From: Streptomyces cinnabarinus
GTDB taxonomy: Bacteria; Actinomycetota; Actinomycetes; Streptomycetales; Streptomycetaceae
NCBI RefSeq assembly: GCF_027270315.1
Contig: NZ_CP114413.1
Span: 4,712,001 to 4,776,000, forward strand
Direction: 5' to 3'
DNA: 64,000 nt
Shown here: positions 43,366-51,156 of the stretch, piece by piece
Numbering within the stretch: the first letter of the stretch is position 1
Layout of the letters: every line of letters begins with the position of its first letter
Made by a program: the position numbers and the translations under genes
The notes under the pieces: model-generated
Databases searched by the model: none
Seen by the model: the letters and a program-made list of their open reading frames with translations, nothing else
Told to the model about the DNA's origin: nothing

Positions 43366-43466
43366 GCCGTACGGCCGAACTCGGGGCGTCGCGGCCGGGA
43401 CGGGCCGTGAGAATCGCCGTGGGGGGTGCGTGTTCCGGTCCCCGGCCCTGAGGAGCTCTGGCGGCG

Positions 43467-44186
43467 ATGAACTGGTTCAGGAAGGCCGTCGTGGTGCTGG
43501 CGCTGGCCCCGGTGTGGGCCGCGCCGGGGCAGGCCGTCGCGGCCGACGGCGGTGACGGTGTGCTGTGGGGTGCCGTGACCATCGCGCCGGGGCGGGAAGG
43601 GGTCGTGGAGGTCGCCGGGTTCGGTGGGGAGGGGTCCGTGCTGACCCTGACGGCGCCCGGGGCGGTCCGGGTCACGGGGGTGCCGCTCGCGGACCGTGAC
43701 TATCGCGGGGTCGTCGGCCCGGGCGGCCGCAGTGGGTCGTACACGTTCGTCGGGGGCCCGGCCAAGGAGCCCTGGGCGGGGCGCCGGTTCCCGTTCGTGC
43801 TGGCCGTGCCGGCCGGGGCGGTGCCCGGGACCCGGATCGCCGGGTGCGCGATGGTGCTCGCGGACGAGAACGGGGCGCCCAAGGCCCGCGGCGCCTGTGC
43901 GGTGACCGTCGGACTGCCCGCGCCGACGCTGCTGCGGCCCCAGTCGGGCGTACCGCTCGGCGCGCGTCCGCAGACCTCCGGGACCGCCCATCCCGGCGCG
44001 CAGATCACCGTGCGGGACGGCCTGGAGAACGAGGTCTGCGCCACCACCACCGCGGGCGACGGCACCTGGTCCTGCGTCCCGGACCTGCCGCTCGCCCCGG
44101 GTGCGGGTCTGCTCCAGGCGACGGCCACCCTGAACGGCGTCACCGCGCTGAGCGACCAGATCGCCGTGACGGTCGACGGTCCCTGA
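43467..44186 (+). CDS. Secreted protein with Ig-like C-terminal domain
   Basis: 239 aa. Signal peptide to about residue 26 (PGQAVA/AD). Residues 30-150 form a beta-rich domain of unknown family; residues about 155-239 look like an Ig-like/bacterial Big domain (PTLLRPQSGVPLGARPQTSG, GTAHPGAQITVRDG, GDGTWSCVPDLPLAPG), with a Cys pair likely in disulfide. Extracellular, no catalytic residues seen. The ATG at 43467 follows GAGGAGC by about 10 nt. Convergent with the M24 peptidase gene. Confidence 0.8.
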   Translation: MNWFRKAVVVLALAPVWAAPGQAVAADGGDGVLWGAVTIAPGREGVVEVAGFGGEGSVLTLTAPGAVRVTGVPLADRDYRGVVGPGGRSGSYTFVGGPAKEPWAGRRFPFVLAVPAGAVPGTRIAGCAMVLADENGAPKARGACAVTVGLPAPTLLRPQSGVPLGARPQTSGTAHPGAQITVRDGLENEVCATTTAGDGTWSCVPDLPLAPGAGLLQATATLNGVTALSDQIAVTVDGP

Positions 44187-44198
44187 GCGCCCGGACCC

Positions 44199-45323
44199 TC
44201 ATTCCACGAACGCCATCTCCCGGGCCGTGTTGTTCAGCCGGCGGCCGCCGTCCTCCGTGCAGGTCACGATGTCCTCGATCCGCACGCCGAAGCGGCCCGG
44301 CAGATAGATGCCCGGCTCGATCGAGAAGCACATGCCCGGCACCAGCGGCAGTTCCTCCCCCGCGACCAGGTACGGCGGCTCGTGGGTCGTGACGCCGATG
44401 CCGTGCCCGGTGCGGTGGATGAAGTACTCGCCGTACCCGGCGTCCTCGATGACCGAGCGGGCCATGTGGTCGATCTCCTGGCAGGCCACCCCGGGGCGCA
44501 CCGCCTCGAAGGCCGCCTGCTGGGCCGTGCGCACGATCTCGTGCACCCGCAGCTCCTCCTCGGTGGGCTCGCCGACGTGGACCGTGCGGGTGGTGTCGGA
44601 GCCGTAGCCGTCCTTGAGGCCGCCGAAGTCCAGGACCACCATGTCGCCGCGCAGGATGAGCCGGCCGCCCGCCTCGTGGTGCGGGTCGGCGCCGTTCGGC
44701 CCGGAGCCGACGACCGTGAAGTCGACCTGCGAGTGGCCGTGCTCCTTCAGCAGCCGCGCCAGGTCCCCGGCCACGTCCCGCTCCCGGCGCCCGGCGAAGC
44801 GGACCGAGAGGATCTCCTCGTAGGTGGCATCGGCCGCCGCGCCCGCCGCCGCCAGCCGGGCCACCTCGTGCGCGTCCTTCACCGCGCGCAGCATCGGCAG
44901 CACGGTCGTCAGCGCGCGGTACGCGGTCAGCGGGAGGGCTTCCTGGAGGCCCAGCAGATGCAGGGCCCAGGTGGAGTCGGAGACGCCGTAGCGGCTCTGC
45001 GGGCGCAGCAGTCCGGCCGCCGCCGCGTAGGGGTCCTGGCCGTCGCGCCACTCGGAGATCCGTACCGCGCCCGCGCCGGGCGCCGCCTCCGCGTCCGGGC
45101 GCTCCAGCGCGGGGACCAGCAGCCGGGGCTCGGACCCGGGGGTGAGGACGAGCAGGGTCAGCCGCTCGGTGATCGCGGTCGGGCGGTAGCCGCACAGCCA
45201 GGTCAGATCGGGTCCCGGGGTGATCAGCAGCCCCGCGAGTCCGGCGGCGACGGCGTCCCGGGTGGCCCGGTCCATCCGGTCCGCGTGGTCCTGCTCGGTG
45301 AAGCCCGCGGGTACCTCGGTCAT
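44199..45323 (-). CDS. M24 family metallopeptidase (Xaa-Pro aminopeptidase type)
   Basis: 374 aa from the ATG at 45321-45323. Creatinase N-terminal domain about 1-145, pita-bread catalytic domain about 150-374. The dinuclear metal residues are in VLDFGGLKDGYGSDTTRT (two Asp), HRTGHGIGVTTHEPP (His), CFSIEPGIYLPG (Glu) and RIEDIVTCTEDG (Glu). Removes N-terminal residues ahead of proline in the cytosol. A GTG 27 codons upstream is in frame but would add an atypical Arg/Ala-rich leader. Confidence 0.93.
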   Translation of the reverse strand: MTEVPAGFTEQDHADRMDRATRDAVAAGLAGLLITPGPDLTWLCGYRPTAITERLTLLVLTPGSEPRLLVPALERPDAEAAPGAGAVRISEWRDGQDPYAAAAGLLRPQSRYGVSDSTWALHLLGLQEALPLTAYRALTTVLPMLRAVKDAHEVARLAAAGAAADATYEEILSVRFAGRRERDVAGDLARLLKEHGHSQVDFTVVGSGPNGADPHHEAGGRLILRGDMVVLDFGGLKDGYGSDTTRTVHVGEPTEEELRVHEIVRTAQQAAFEAVRPGVACQEIDHMARSVIEDAGYGEYFIHRTGHGIGVTTHEPPYLVAGEELPLVPGMCFSIEPGIYLPGRFGVRIEDIVTCTEDGGRRLNNTAREMAFVE

Positions 45324-45443
45324 GTCGAACCCCGTCGCCGTCGCCTGCGCTGACCTGCCCTGACCTGTCCATTGGAGGGGCGGGCGGCGGGCGGCGGCAC
45401 GCACAGGAGGAGCCTAATCGTCCGATTGGGTGATAATTGGAGC

Positions 45444-45812
45444 ATGAGTACGACGACGGTTGTTCTTGCGGCCACGTCGAGTGAAGTACTCAACGTGATC
45501 GCCGCGTTTGTCGGCGGCCTGGTCATTGCCGGCGCACTGGTGTGGGCCGTGCAGTTCGGCATGCGGGTCATGGATCGTGAGCTGCCGCATCCCAGTCCCG
45601 AGGACCATCCCAAGATGCCCGAGGGCGGGCCGGTCCACGAGATGCGGGAGATGCGGGAGCCCGACGAGGTGCCGCAGACGGAGGGGGGCGAACGGCTCAT
45701 GCCGTACGAGCTCCGCCATGCGGGAAGCCGGAGAGGAGAGGACCAGAAGCGCAAGCGCTGGCTGCCGGGGTCCAGTGGGTCCTTCGGCAGTGGTGGTCTC
45801 GGACATACCTGA
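45444..45812 (+). CDS. DUF6479 family small membrane protein
   Basis: 122 aa. One membrane helix at about 14-38 (VLNVIAAFVGGLVIAGALVWAV) and a polar, charged cytoplasmic tail with HPSPEDHPKMPEGGPVHEMRE, the recognisable DUF6479 signature. Function unknown. The ATG at 45444 follows TTGGAGC. The upstream 120 bp separate it from the divergent M24 gene and hold a short palindrome AATCGTCCGATT. Confidence 0.82.
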   Translation: MSTTTVVLAATSSEVLNVIAAFVGGLVIAGALVWAVQFGMRVMDRELPHPSPEDHPKMPEGGPVHEMREMREPDEVPQTEGGERLMPYELRHAGSRRGEDQKRKRWLPGSSGSFGSGGLGHT

Positions 45813-45821
45813 GTGACCGGA

Positions 45822-45849
45822 GGGCCGCCCCGCCGACCAGGGGCGGCCC
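45822..45849. terminator. Bidirectional hairpin between DUF6479 and DUF7144 genes
   Basis: GGGCCGCCCC (45822-45831) with GGGGCGGCCC (45840-45849), 8-nt loop, perfect 10-bp stem between two convergent genes (stops 45812 and 45868). Confidence 0.8.
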
Positions 45850-45867
45850 CCGCTCCGGGGTACCTGC

Positions 45868-46395
45868 CTACGAGGCCGCCTTCTCCTTGTCCGGCGCCGT
45901 GGCCAGGGCCCAGATCACGAAGAAGTCCAGCGCGACCATGAGGACCGACCAGACCGGCTGGTACGGCAGGAACAGGAAGTTCGCGATCAGGCTCAGCGAG
46001 GCCAGGAAGATACCGGTGATCCGGGCCCACCAGGCTCCCTGGAGGACGCCCCAGCCGACCACCAGGGCCACGGCTCCGAGGCAGAGCAGGATGACGCCCC
46101 AGCCGGTGAGGCTGATCTTGTACACGTAATCGCCGATGCGGTCGTACACGTCGTCCGCGGCGATGGCGGAGATGCCCTGGAGGATCGCGACCACGCCGTT
46201 GACCATGAGCAGGACACCGGCGAAGACAAGGCCGCCGGTCTGCCAGGGGGTGGCGCCGGGGACGGGTCCGGCGTAGCCGCTGGTCCCGGTCGACGGTCCG
46301 GCGGGCCGGTTGGTCTCGCCCCAGACGGGGGGCTGCTGGCCTTGTTGCCCTTGCTGCCCCTCGGCGGTCGGTTGCTGATGCGGCTGCTGGGTCAT
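45868..46395 (-). CDS. DUF7144 family membrane protein
   Basis: 175 aa. A Gln/Gly/Pro-rich cytosolic lead of about 45 residues (EGQQGQQGQQPPVWG), then four membrane helices (about 50-75, 88-117, 120-142, 144-166). GGLVFAGVLLMVNGVVAILQ and FLPYQPVWSVLMVALDFFVI are the family marks. Function unknown. ATG at 46393-46395. Divergent from the lipoprotein at 46582. Confidence 0.85.
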   Translation of the reverse strand: MTQQPHQQPTAEGQQGQQGQQPPVWGETNRPAGPSTGTSGYAGPVPGATPWQTGGLVFAGVLLMVNGVVAILQGISAIAADDVYDRIGDYVYKISLTGWGVILLCLGAVALVVGWGVLQGAWWARITGIFLASLSLIANFLFLPYQPVWSVLMVALDFFVIWALATAPDKEKAAS

Positions 46396-46581
46396 GGGGC
46401 GTCCCGTTCTTCCGGGGCGGCCGGCGCGTGAGCACGGGCCGCCGGTCGATCGTCGCGTCCACCCTCCGCCGCGGGGCGGGTGGCCACCACGGGGGTGGGC
46501 CGTCCGGGTGAAGCGGGCGCCGAGGTGCGGGCGCGGGTCGGCGGGCCTTCAATGAAGGGAACCGCCGTACTGGGAGGCGTC

Positions 46582-47040
46582 ATGCCCGGCCACCGCATCC
46601 GCTCTCTGACCCTGCTGTCGGCCGTCGCGTTCGCGGCGTCGGTCGCCCTGACGGGGTGCTCCGACGACGACACCCCGTCGAGCGTGGCGTCGAGCGTGGC
46701 GAGCAGAGTCTCGGAGGCGGCCGAGTCGCTCGCGACCGAGGCGCAGAACAGGATCGACGACATCAAGAACGGCGTCGACGCCAAGGACGCGGTGACCCTG
46801 GGCGACCCCGTCACCGACGGCCGCGCCACGGTCCCCGTCACCGTGGAGAACACCGCCGACTCGGCCAAGTCCTTCGCCGTGCAGGTCGACTTCACCGACA
46901 GCGGCGGCAACCGCCTCGACGTGGTCGTCGTGACGATCTCCGACGTCCAGCCGGGCGAGTCCAAGGAGGCGACGGCCCGCAGCAACCGTGATCTCACCGG
47001 TGAGGTGAAGGCGGAGGTCGCGCGGGCGGTGCGCTACTGA
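46582..47040 (+). CDS. Small lipoprotein with FxLYD-like domain
   Basis: 152 aa from the ATG at 46582, which follows GGGAGG by 5 nt. Lipoprotein signal with SVALTGC, Cys at about residue 26. The mature part has a helical stretch of Ser/Glu/Ala (VASSVASRVSEAAESLATE) and a beta-sandwich region ATVPVTVENTADSAKSFAVQ, resembling FxLYD/interaction domains. Upstream in-frame ATGs (46480, 46552) lack ribosome sites. Stop overlaps the convergent CGNR gene by 7 bp. Confidence 0.8.
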   Translation: MPGHRIRSLTLLSAVAFAASVALTGCSDDDTPSSVASSVASRVSEAAESLATEAQNRIDDIKNGVDAKDAVTLGDPVTDGRATVPVTVENTADSAKSFAVQVDFTDSGGNRLDVVVVTISDVQPGESKEATARSNRDLTGEVKAEVARAVRY

Positions 47041-47636
47041 GCGGTCTTCCTCGCGTACGCGCGGGCCGCTCTGGCCCGGTCGCCGCAGCGGGTGGAGCAC
47101 CAGTGGCGGCGGCCGTGGCGCAGCAGGTAGCGGTTGCAGGGGGGCGAGCCGCAGGCCGTGAGGCGGTCTGCGTCGGGGCCGGTCAGCAGGTCGGCGGCAT
47201 CGGCGGCGAGGGCGGCCAGGGCGTGGTCGAGGATCTGGTCGGTGGGGTGGGCGGCGGCCCGGAAGAGGCCCCGGTCGGCGTTCCAGTGCAGGAGTGAGGC
47301 GGCCGGTGCCCGGGTGAGCGCGTCGTTCACCGCGGCCAGCGCTCCCTTGGGCGCGGGGGCGCCGTCGAGCCGGGTGGCGAGCAGCGCCCGGATCTGTTCG
47401 CGCAACGACCGCAGCTGGGCCGCGCACATCTCCCGGATGCCCGCGTCGACGGGCGCGAGCCCATGGTCCGCGAGCCACTGCCCGGCCCCCTCGGCCGTAC
47501 CGAGGAAGTCCAGGTAGTGCCCGCCGGGCAGGGCGACGGTGCTGTTGGCGAAGTCCAGTGCCGGGTACTGCTCCGCGCCGGGTGCGGGCGGCGGCGCGCT
47601 GCCGTCGGCGGCCACGGTCTCTCTCATGACTCTCAT
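47034..47636 (-). CDS. CGNR zinc-finger (ABATE domain) putative transcription regulator
   Basis: 200 aa if started at the ATG at 47634-47636; a second in-frame ATG is at 47625-47627. N-terminal ABATE domain (LDFANSTVALPGGHYLDFL) and C-terminal treble-clef zinc finger (CGSPPCNRYLLRHGRRHWCSTRCGDRARAARAYA), the 'CGNR' motif being CNRY here, with four Cys retained. Thought to bind DNA and regulate stress or detoxification genes. It is divergent from an MBL-fold hydrolase gene, with repeated ATCCGTGAG elements between them, which suggests it controls that gene and itself. Confidence 0.87.
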   Translation of the reverse strand: MRVMRETVAADGSAPPPAPGAEQYPALDFANSTVALPGGHYLDFLGTAEGAGQWLADHGLAPVDAGIREMCAAQLRSLREQIRALLATRLDGAPAPKGALAAVNDALTRAPAASLLHWNADRGLFRAAAHPTDQILDHALAALAADAADLLTGPDADRLTACGSPPCNRYLLRHGRRHWCSTRCGDRARAARAYARKTAQ

Positions 47637-47652
47637 GGTACGTGTTGCGCCC

Positions 47653-47707
47653 ATCCGTGAGAAGCGACTACCTTCTCTCACGGATAGCCAATCTCTCATC
47701 CGTGAGG
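47653..47707. promoter_or_regulatory. Triplicated ATCCGTGAGR element between CGNR regulator and MBL hydrolase
   Basis: ATCCGTGAGA (47653-47662) and its perfect inverse TCTCACGGAT (47676-47685), spacer 13 nt; a third copy ATCCGTGAGG (47698-47707) in the first orientation, overlapping the MBL gene ribosome site. The 80-bp divergent region is thus largely made of one repeated site, likely the CGNR protein operator. Confidence 0.65.
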
Positions 47708-47717
47708 AGCCTGATCC

Positions 47718-48476
47718 ATGCCCAGCAACCTGCCCATTCGCGTCCTCGGCGGCCCCACCGCCCTCTTCGAGTACGGCGGCCTGAACTTCCTCACCGACCC
47801 GACCTTCGACGCCCCCGGCGAGTACGCGAACCCGGGCCGCCCGACGCTGCGCAAGCTGGCCCCGACCGCTGCCGCTCCCGCGGAACTGGGCCGGATAGAC
47901 GTGGTGCTGCTCTCCCACGACGAGCACGCGGACAACCTCGACCACGCGGGCCGCGCCCTGCTCGCCGAGGTCCCGCTCACCCTGACCACCCCCGGCGGGG
48001 GCGCCCGGCTCGGCGGCAACGCCAAGGGAATGGCGGACTGGGAGACGCTGGATCTCGACCGGCCCGGCGGCGGCACGGTGACGGTCACGGCGGTACCCGC
48101 CATCCACGGCCCCGGCCCGCGCGAGACCGTCGAGCCCGTCACGGGCCAGGTGGTCGGCTTCGTGCTCACCGGCGAGGGGCTGCCTTCGGTCTACGTCAGC
48201 GGCGACAACGCCTCGCTGGACGTGGTGAAGGAGATCGCGGACCGGCTGGGCCCGGTCGACACCGCCGTCCTCTTCGCGGGCGCTCCCCGTTTCCCGGTCC
48301 TCTTCGACAACGCGCCCCTCGTCCTGGACAGCGCCCAGGCCGCCGAGGCGGCGCGGATCCTCGGCGCCCGCCGGGTCGTGCCGGTCCACTGCGACAGCTG
48401 GGCCCACTTCACGGAAGGGCGCGAGGACGTGGTGACCGCGTTCCAGGCGGCCGGTCTCGCCGACCGCCTGGACTGA
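47718..48476 (+). CDS. MBL-fold metallo-hydrolase (UlaG-like)
   Basis: 252 aa cytosolic metallo-beta-lactamase fold. Metal motif VLLSHDEHADNLDHAG (H-x-E-H-x-D-x-L-D variant of HxHxDH), later His in AIHGPGP, Asp in VYVSGDNAS and terminal His in VVPVHCDSWAHF. The DVVLLSHD variant with Glu in place of the second His is seen in some UlaG-like proteins; activity could be hydrolytic on lactones or esters. ATG at 47718 follows GTGAGGAGCC. Likely regulated by the divergent CGNR protein. Confidence 0.87.
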   Translation: MPSNLPIRVLGGPTALFEYGGLNFLTDPTFDAPGEYANPGRPTLRKLAPTAAAPAELGRIDVVLLSHDEHADNLDHAGRALLAEVPLTLTTPGGGARLGGNAKGMADWETLDLDRPGGGTVTVTAVPAIHGPGPRETVEPVTGQVVGFVLTGEGLPSVYVSGDNASLDVVKEIADRLGPVDTAVLFAGAPRFPVLFDNAPLVLDSAQAAEAARILGARRVVPVHCDSWAHFTEGREDVVTAFQAAGLADRLD

Positions 48477-48491
48477 GCCCGCTCGGGGCCG

Positions 48492-49817
48492 TCACGGCTG
48501 GAGCGGCATGCTCCAGCAGTTGGAGTGCGCGGACCTGCCGTTCAGCCGGTCCGTGATCCAGTCCACCGCGTCGCCCTGGTCGGTGAGCAGGGGGGTGAGG
48601 TGGTTGAGGAGCGAGCTGCCCAGCGGCGGGATCAGCTCCGCCTCGTAGGTCACGTTCGCGCCCTTGGCGCACCAGTCGGTCGCCAGCCGCCGGGCCTGGC
48701 CGTGGGGGACCAGGTCGTCGCTGATGCCGGTGACCACGCGGACCGGCGCGGCCGGCTTCATGGTGCCGATGCGGTGGGTGTTCAGGTAGTCCTTCAGCTC
48801 CGGGGTGGCGGCGATGATGTCGCTGACCGAGCGGCCGTCGTTGGTCCAGTCCGTGCTGTCGGCGTTGCCGTACTTGAACAGAGCGTCGCCCACGCACATC
48901 GTCGACAGGTCGGCCAGCGCCGCCTTGCCGGCCGCGTTCAGATGGGCGTCCGCGATCGGCTTCAGCGCAGGTTCGGACTGGACGAAGCCGTTCAGGGACC
49001 AGCCCAGCGCACCGGCGAGTTCGCTGCCGTCGATGGCCCGGGTGACCTCGGTCAGGTCGGCGGGCGGAGCCCCGGAGTAGGCGCCGACGAGGTTGACGTC
49101 GGGCGCGTAGGAGGGCTGGAGTTCGGCGGCGGAGGCGCTGGCCCCGCCGCCCTGGCTGTAGCCGAACACGCCCACCCGGGACTCGGCGGTGACCGAGGCC
49201 CCGGCGACCTTGCGGGCGGCACGGGCGGCGTCGAGGAGGGCGTGCCCCTCGTCGACCCGGTTGACGTAGGTGTGCAGGCGGTCGGTGGCGCCGAGGCCCG
49301 CGTAGTCGGTGACGACGACGGCCGCGCCCTTGGAGAGGAGGCGGTAGATCGCCAGGTCCTCGTAGCCGACGGAGACGGTCTCGCCGTTGAACCGGATCGG
49401 GTGCTCAAGACCCATGGAGGCGGAGCACTGGTCGCCCTGGCCCATGGTGCCGGGGGCGAGCGCGACCAGCGGTCGGGGGCCCTCGCCCTTCCAGGCGGCC
49501 GAGGGTTCGATGTAGGCGCCGGTGACGGCGACGGGCTTGCCGCCGGCGTCGGTGGACTTGTACATCAGCCGGGTCGCCTTGCCCGGCAGCGGGCCGTTCA
49601 GGCTCGGCAGGCTCAGGGCCAGCTTGAGCGGCTCGGTGCGGACGAGGGCGCCGTCCGCGGCGGGCAGGGTGGTGGGCGGGTTGTAGAACGCCGGGATGGT
49701 GACGCCCCGGGACACGACCTCGTCCGCGGCCGTGGCGGTGGTCCCGGAGAGGGCCTGGGCGCCGAGACTTGCGGCGGCGATGACGCTTGCGGCCAGGAGC
49801 CGTCTGCGTACGGGCAT
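48492..49817 (-). CDS. Secreted lipase (LIP family alpha/beta hydrolase)
   Basis: 441 aa from the ATG at 49815-49817, which follows AGGAGG by 6 nt. Signal peptide to about residue 31 (GTTATA/AD). Alpha/beta hydrolase of the secretory lipase family: nucleophile in VFGYSQGGGAS, Asp likely in TGISDDLVPHGQ, His in SSLLNHLTPLL. Two Cys pairs likely (QCSASM/TMCVG; DWCAKG/SNCWS). Hydrolyses acylglycerols outside the cell. Its promoter region carries three operator-like palindromes, one matching the boxes before the acyl-CoA dehydrogenase, hinting at shared lipid-responsive control. Confidence 0.92.
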   Translation of the reverse strand: MPVRRRLLAASVIAAASLGAQALSGTTATAADEVVSRGVTIPAFYNPPTTLPAADGALVRTEPLKLALSLPSLNGPLPGKATRLMYKSTDAGGKPVAVTGAYIEPSAAWKGEGPRPLVALAPGTMGQGDQCSASMGLEHPIRFNGETVSVGYEDLAIYRLLSKGAAVVVTDYAGLGATDRLHTYVNRVDEGHALLDAARAARKVAGASVTAESRVGVFGYSQGGGASASAAELQPSYAPDVNLVGAYSGAPPADLTEVTRAIDGSELAGALGWSLNGFVQSEPALKPIADAHLNAAGKAALADLSTMCVGDALFKYGNADSTDWTNDGRSVSDIIAATPELKDYLNTHRIGTMKPAAPVRVVTGISDDLVPHGQARRLATDWCAKGANVTYEAELIPPLGSSLLNHLTPLLTDQGDAVDWITDRLNGRSAHSNCWSMPLQP

Positions 49818-49870
49818 GGCGAACCTCCTGTTGAAGCGGCTGGCAGGAGAGTGCGGGTTGGTTCGCCAGG

Positions 49871-49926
49871 ACCGTACCGTCGGTAACCACCGGGTCAATA
49901 CTGGTCGGTAGGTTACGGTTCAGTAA
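49871..49926 (-). promoter_or_regulatory. Lipase promoter with three operator-like palindromes
   Basis: On the minus strand: -35 TTGACC (49893-49898), 16-nt spacer, -10 TACGGT (49871-49876). Palindromes on the plus strand: TACCGTCGGTA (49875-49885, over the -10), TACTGGTCGGTA (49899-49910, next to the -35) and TTACGGTTCAGTAA (49913-49926). The middle one fits TACY-N4-RGTA seen before the acyl-CoA dehydrogenase; the others are close variants. A repressor bound here would block the promoter. Confidence 0.6.
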
Positions 49927-49947
49927 TTTAAGTTCTCATTGAAGTGT

Positions 49948-50868
49948 TCACGAGAACAACAACCGCCATGTGAGGGGCCCGGGGTGCCCGTCGGCGTCCC
50001 CGCGCAGCTCGGGCCGCGACTTCTGGAAGTCCCGCACGTTCAGCCGGTCCGCCTCACCCCAGGCCCTGCTGGGGCCGACCTTGTAGTGATCACCGAAACC
50101 ACGCTCGACCAGCCGCTTGCCGAGCTTGAGGACATGCTCGTTGACGGCACCCGCCCGGAAGTACTTGCGTCCGGGGAAGGCGGGCACCCTCGGCTCGACG
50201 GTCCCGGTCTCCGCCGGCTCCTTGTCGCCCCCGAGGTCCAGGTCGGCCTTGGCGTGCTTCAGCAGCCGGGCGAAGTCGACGGCGCCAGGGTCGCCATGGG
50301 CGTTCTCGGGTACATGCATGTGCCCGCACACCCCCTTGAACGCCTCCCACCTCGTGCCCGACATGCGCTGGCCGCCGCCGTTGGCGTACGACGAGGGATA
50401 GGCGGGCCAGGACTTCGGGCCGGACAGGGGGACGCCGTGTTCCTCGTGCATCCAGGAGAGGAACCGGGCGACGCCGAGCAGCGCCCAGTCCGGGGCCTCC
50501 GGCCAGTACAGGTGGGCGTCGCCGGACTTCTTCCACTTGGCGTGGGTCTTGGGGTCGCAGGTGCCGACCAGTTCGACCTGGCAGACGTTCAGGGTGTTCG
50601 TCTCGACGCCGCCGCCGAGGTTGACCAGCGCCCGGGAGGAGGTCTCGATGTCGAAGTGCTGGTACCACTTCAGCTTCTTCGCCCCGAGGTCCGGCACCGC
50701 CGTCAGGTTCGGCGCGGAGCCGCCACCGCCGTACCCGGGCAGTGAGCGGCCCTCGGTGGTGTGCAGGACGACGACGTTGACCTGCATGGCGTCGCCGCCG
50801 AAGTCGTCCTGGTACCAGTTGGCCCGGCTCGCGCCCGGGTATCGCTGGGGTCCGGTCTTCGTGCTCAT
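49948..50868 (-). CDS. N-acetylmuramoyl-L-alanine amidase-type protein with peptidoglycan-binding domain
   Basis: 306 aa from the ATG at 50866-50868 (GGGAGCGAGC upstream). Amidase_2-like domain about 20-200: VVVLHTTEGRSLPGYGGGG (zinc His) and CGHMHVPENAHGDPGAVDF (second zinc His and Asp). C-terminal peptidoglycan-binding repeat about 230-306 (LNVRDFQKSRPELRGDADG, PGPLTWRLLF). No signal peptide, a feature it shares with phage endolysins, but there are no phage genes around. It would cut the bond between muramic acid and the stem peptide. Confidence 0.85.
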   Translation of the reverse strand: MSTKTGPQRYPGASRANWYQDDFGGDAMQVNVVVLHTTEGRSLPGYGGGGSAPNLTAVPDLGAKKLKWYQHFDIETSSRALVNLGGGVETNTLNVCQVELVGTCDPKTHAKWKKSGDAHLYWPEAPDWALLGVARFLSWMHEEHGVPLSGPKSWPAYPSSYANGGGQRMSGTRWEAFKGVCGHMHVPENAHGDPGAVDFARLLKHAKADLDLGGDKEPAETGTVEPRVPAFPGRKYFRAGAVNEHVLKLGKRLVERGFGDHYKVGPSRAWGEADRLNVRDFQKSRPELRGDADGHPGPLTWRLLFS

Positions 50869-51046
50869 GCTCGCTCCCGCGCTGTGCGTTCGAAGGGCTG
50901 TCATGCCCAACCACAGGAGAACCTAGGGGAGTTGAGCGCGCCGCCGGAGAAGGCGCGAGGCATTCACAGGTTGTGGACAGTCAGGGGAGGGGCGCGACCT
51001 GAGGGCGATGCGCCGTCGTCCCCGGGTGGGAGCCGCACGGGGGGCC

Positions 51047-51064
51047 GTACTGCGATTTCAGTAC
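51047..51064. promoter_or_regulatory. Inverted repeat upstream of the MMPL exporter gene
   Basis: GTACTG (51047-51052) and CAGTAC (51059-51064), 6-nt spacer; overlapping ACTGCG (51049-51054) and CGCAGT (51066-51071) form a second pair. It lies about 93 nt before the MMPL start and may be the site of the response regulator encoded downstream. Confidence 0.4.
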
Positions 51065-51156
51065 CGCGCAGTGTCGGCAGCCGCACGACGACACGGCACC
51101 CCTTGCCCCGGGAGCCTTGAGGAACCTTCGACATCCAGATCTGGAGACCCCTCCTC

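Noticed and set aside
49948..50868. Prophage endolysin indicating a phage remnant
   Set aside because: No integrase, capsid, tail or holin genes nearby and base composition like the neighbours; treated as a chromosomal amidase.
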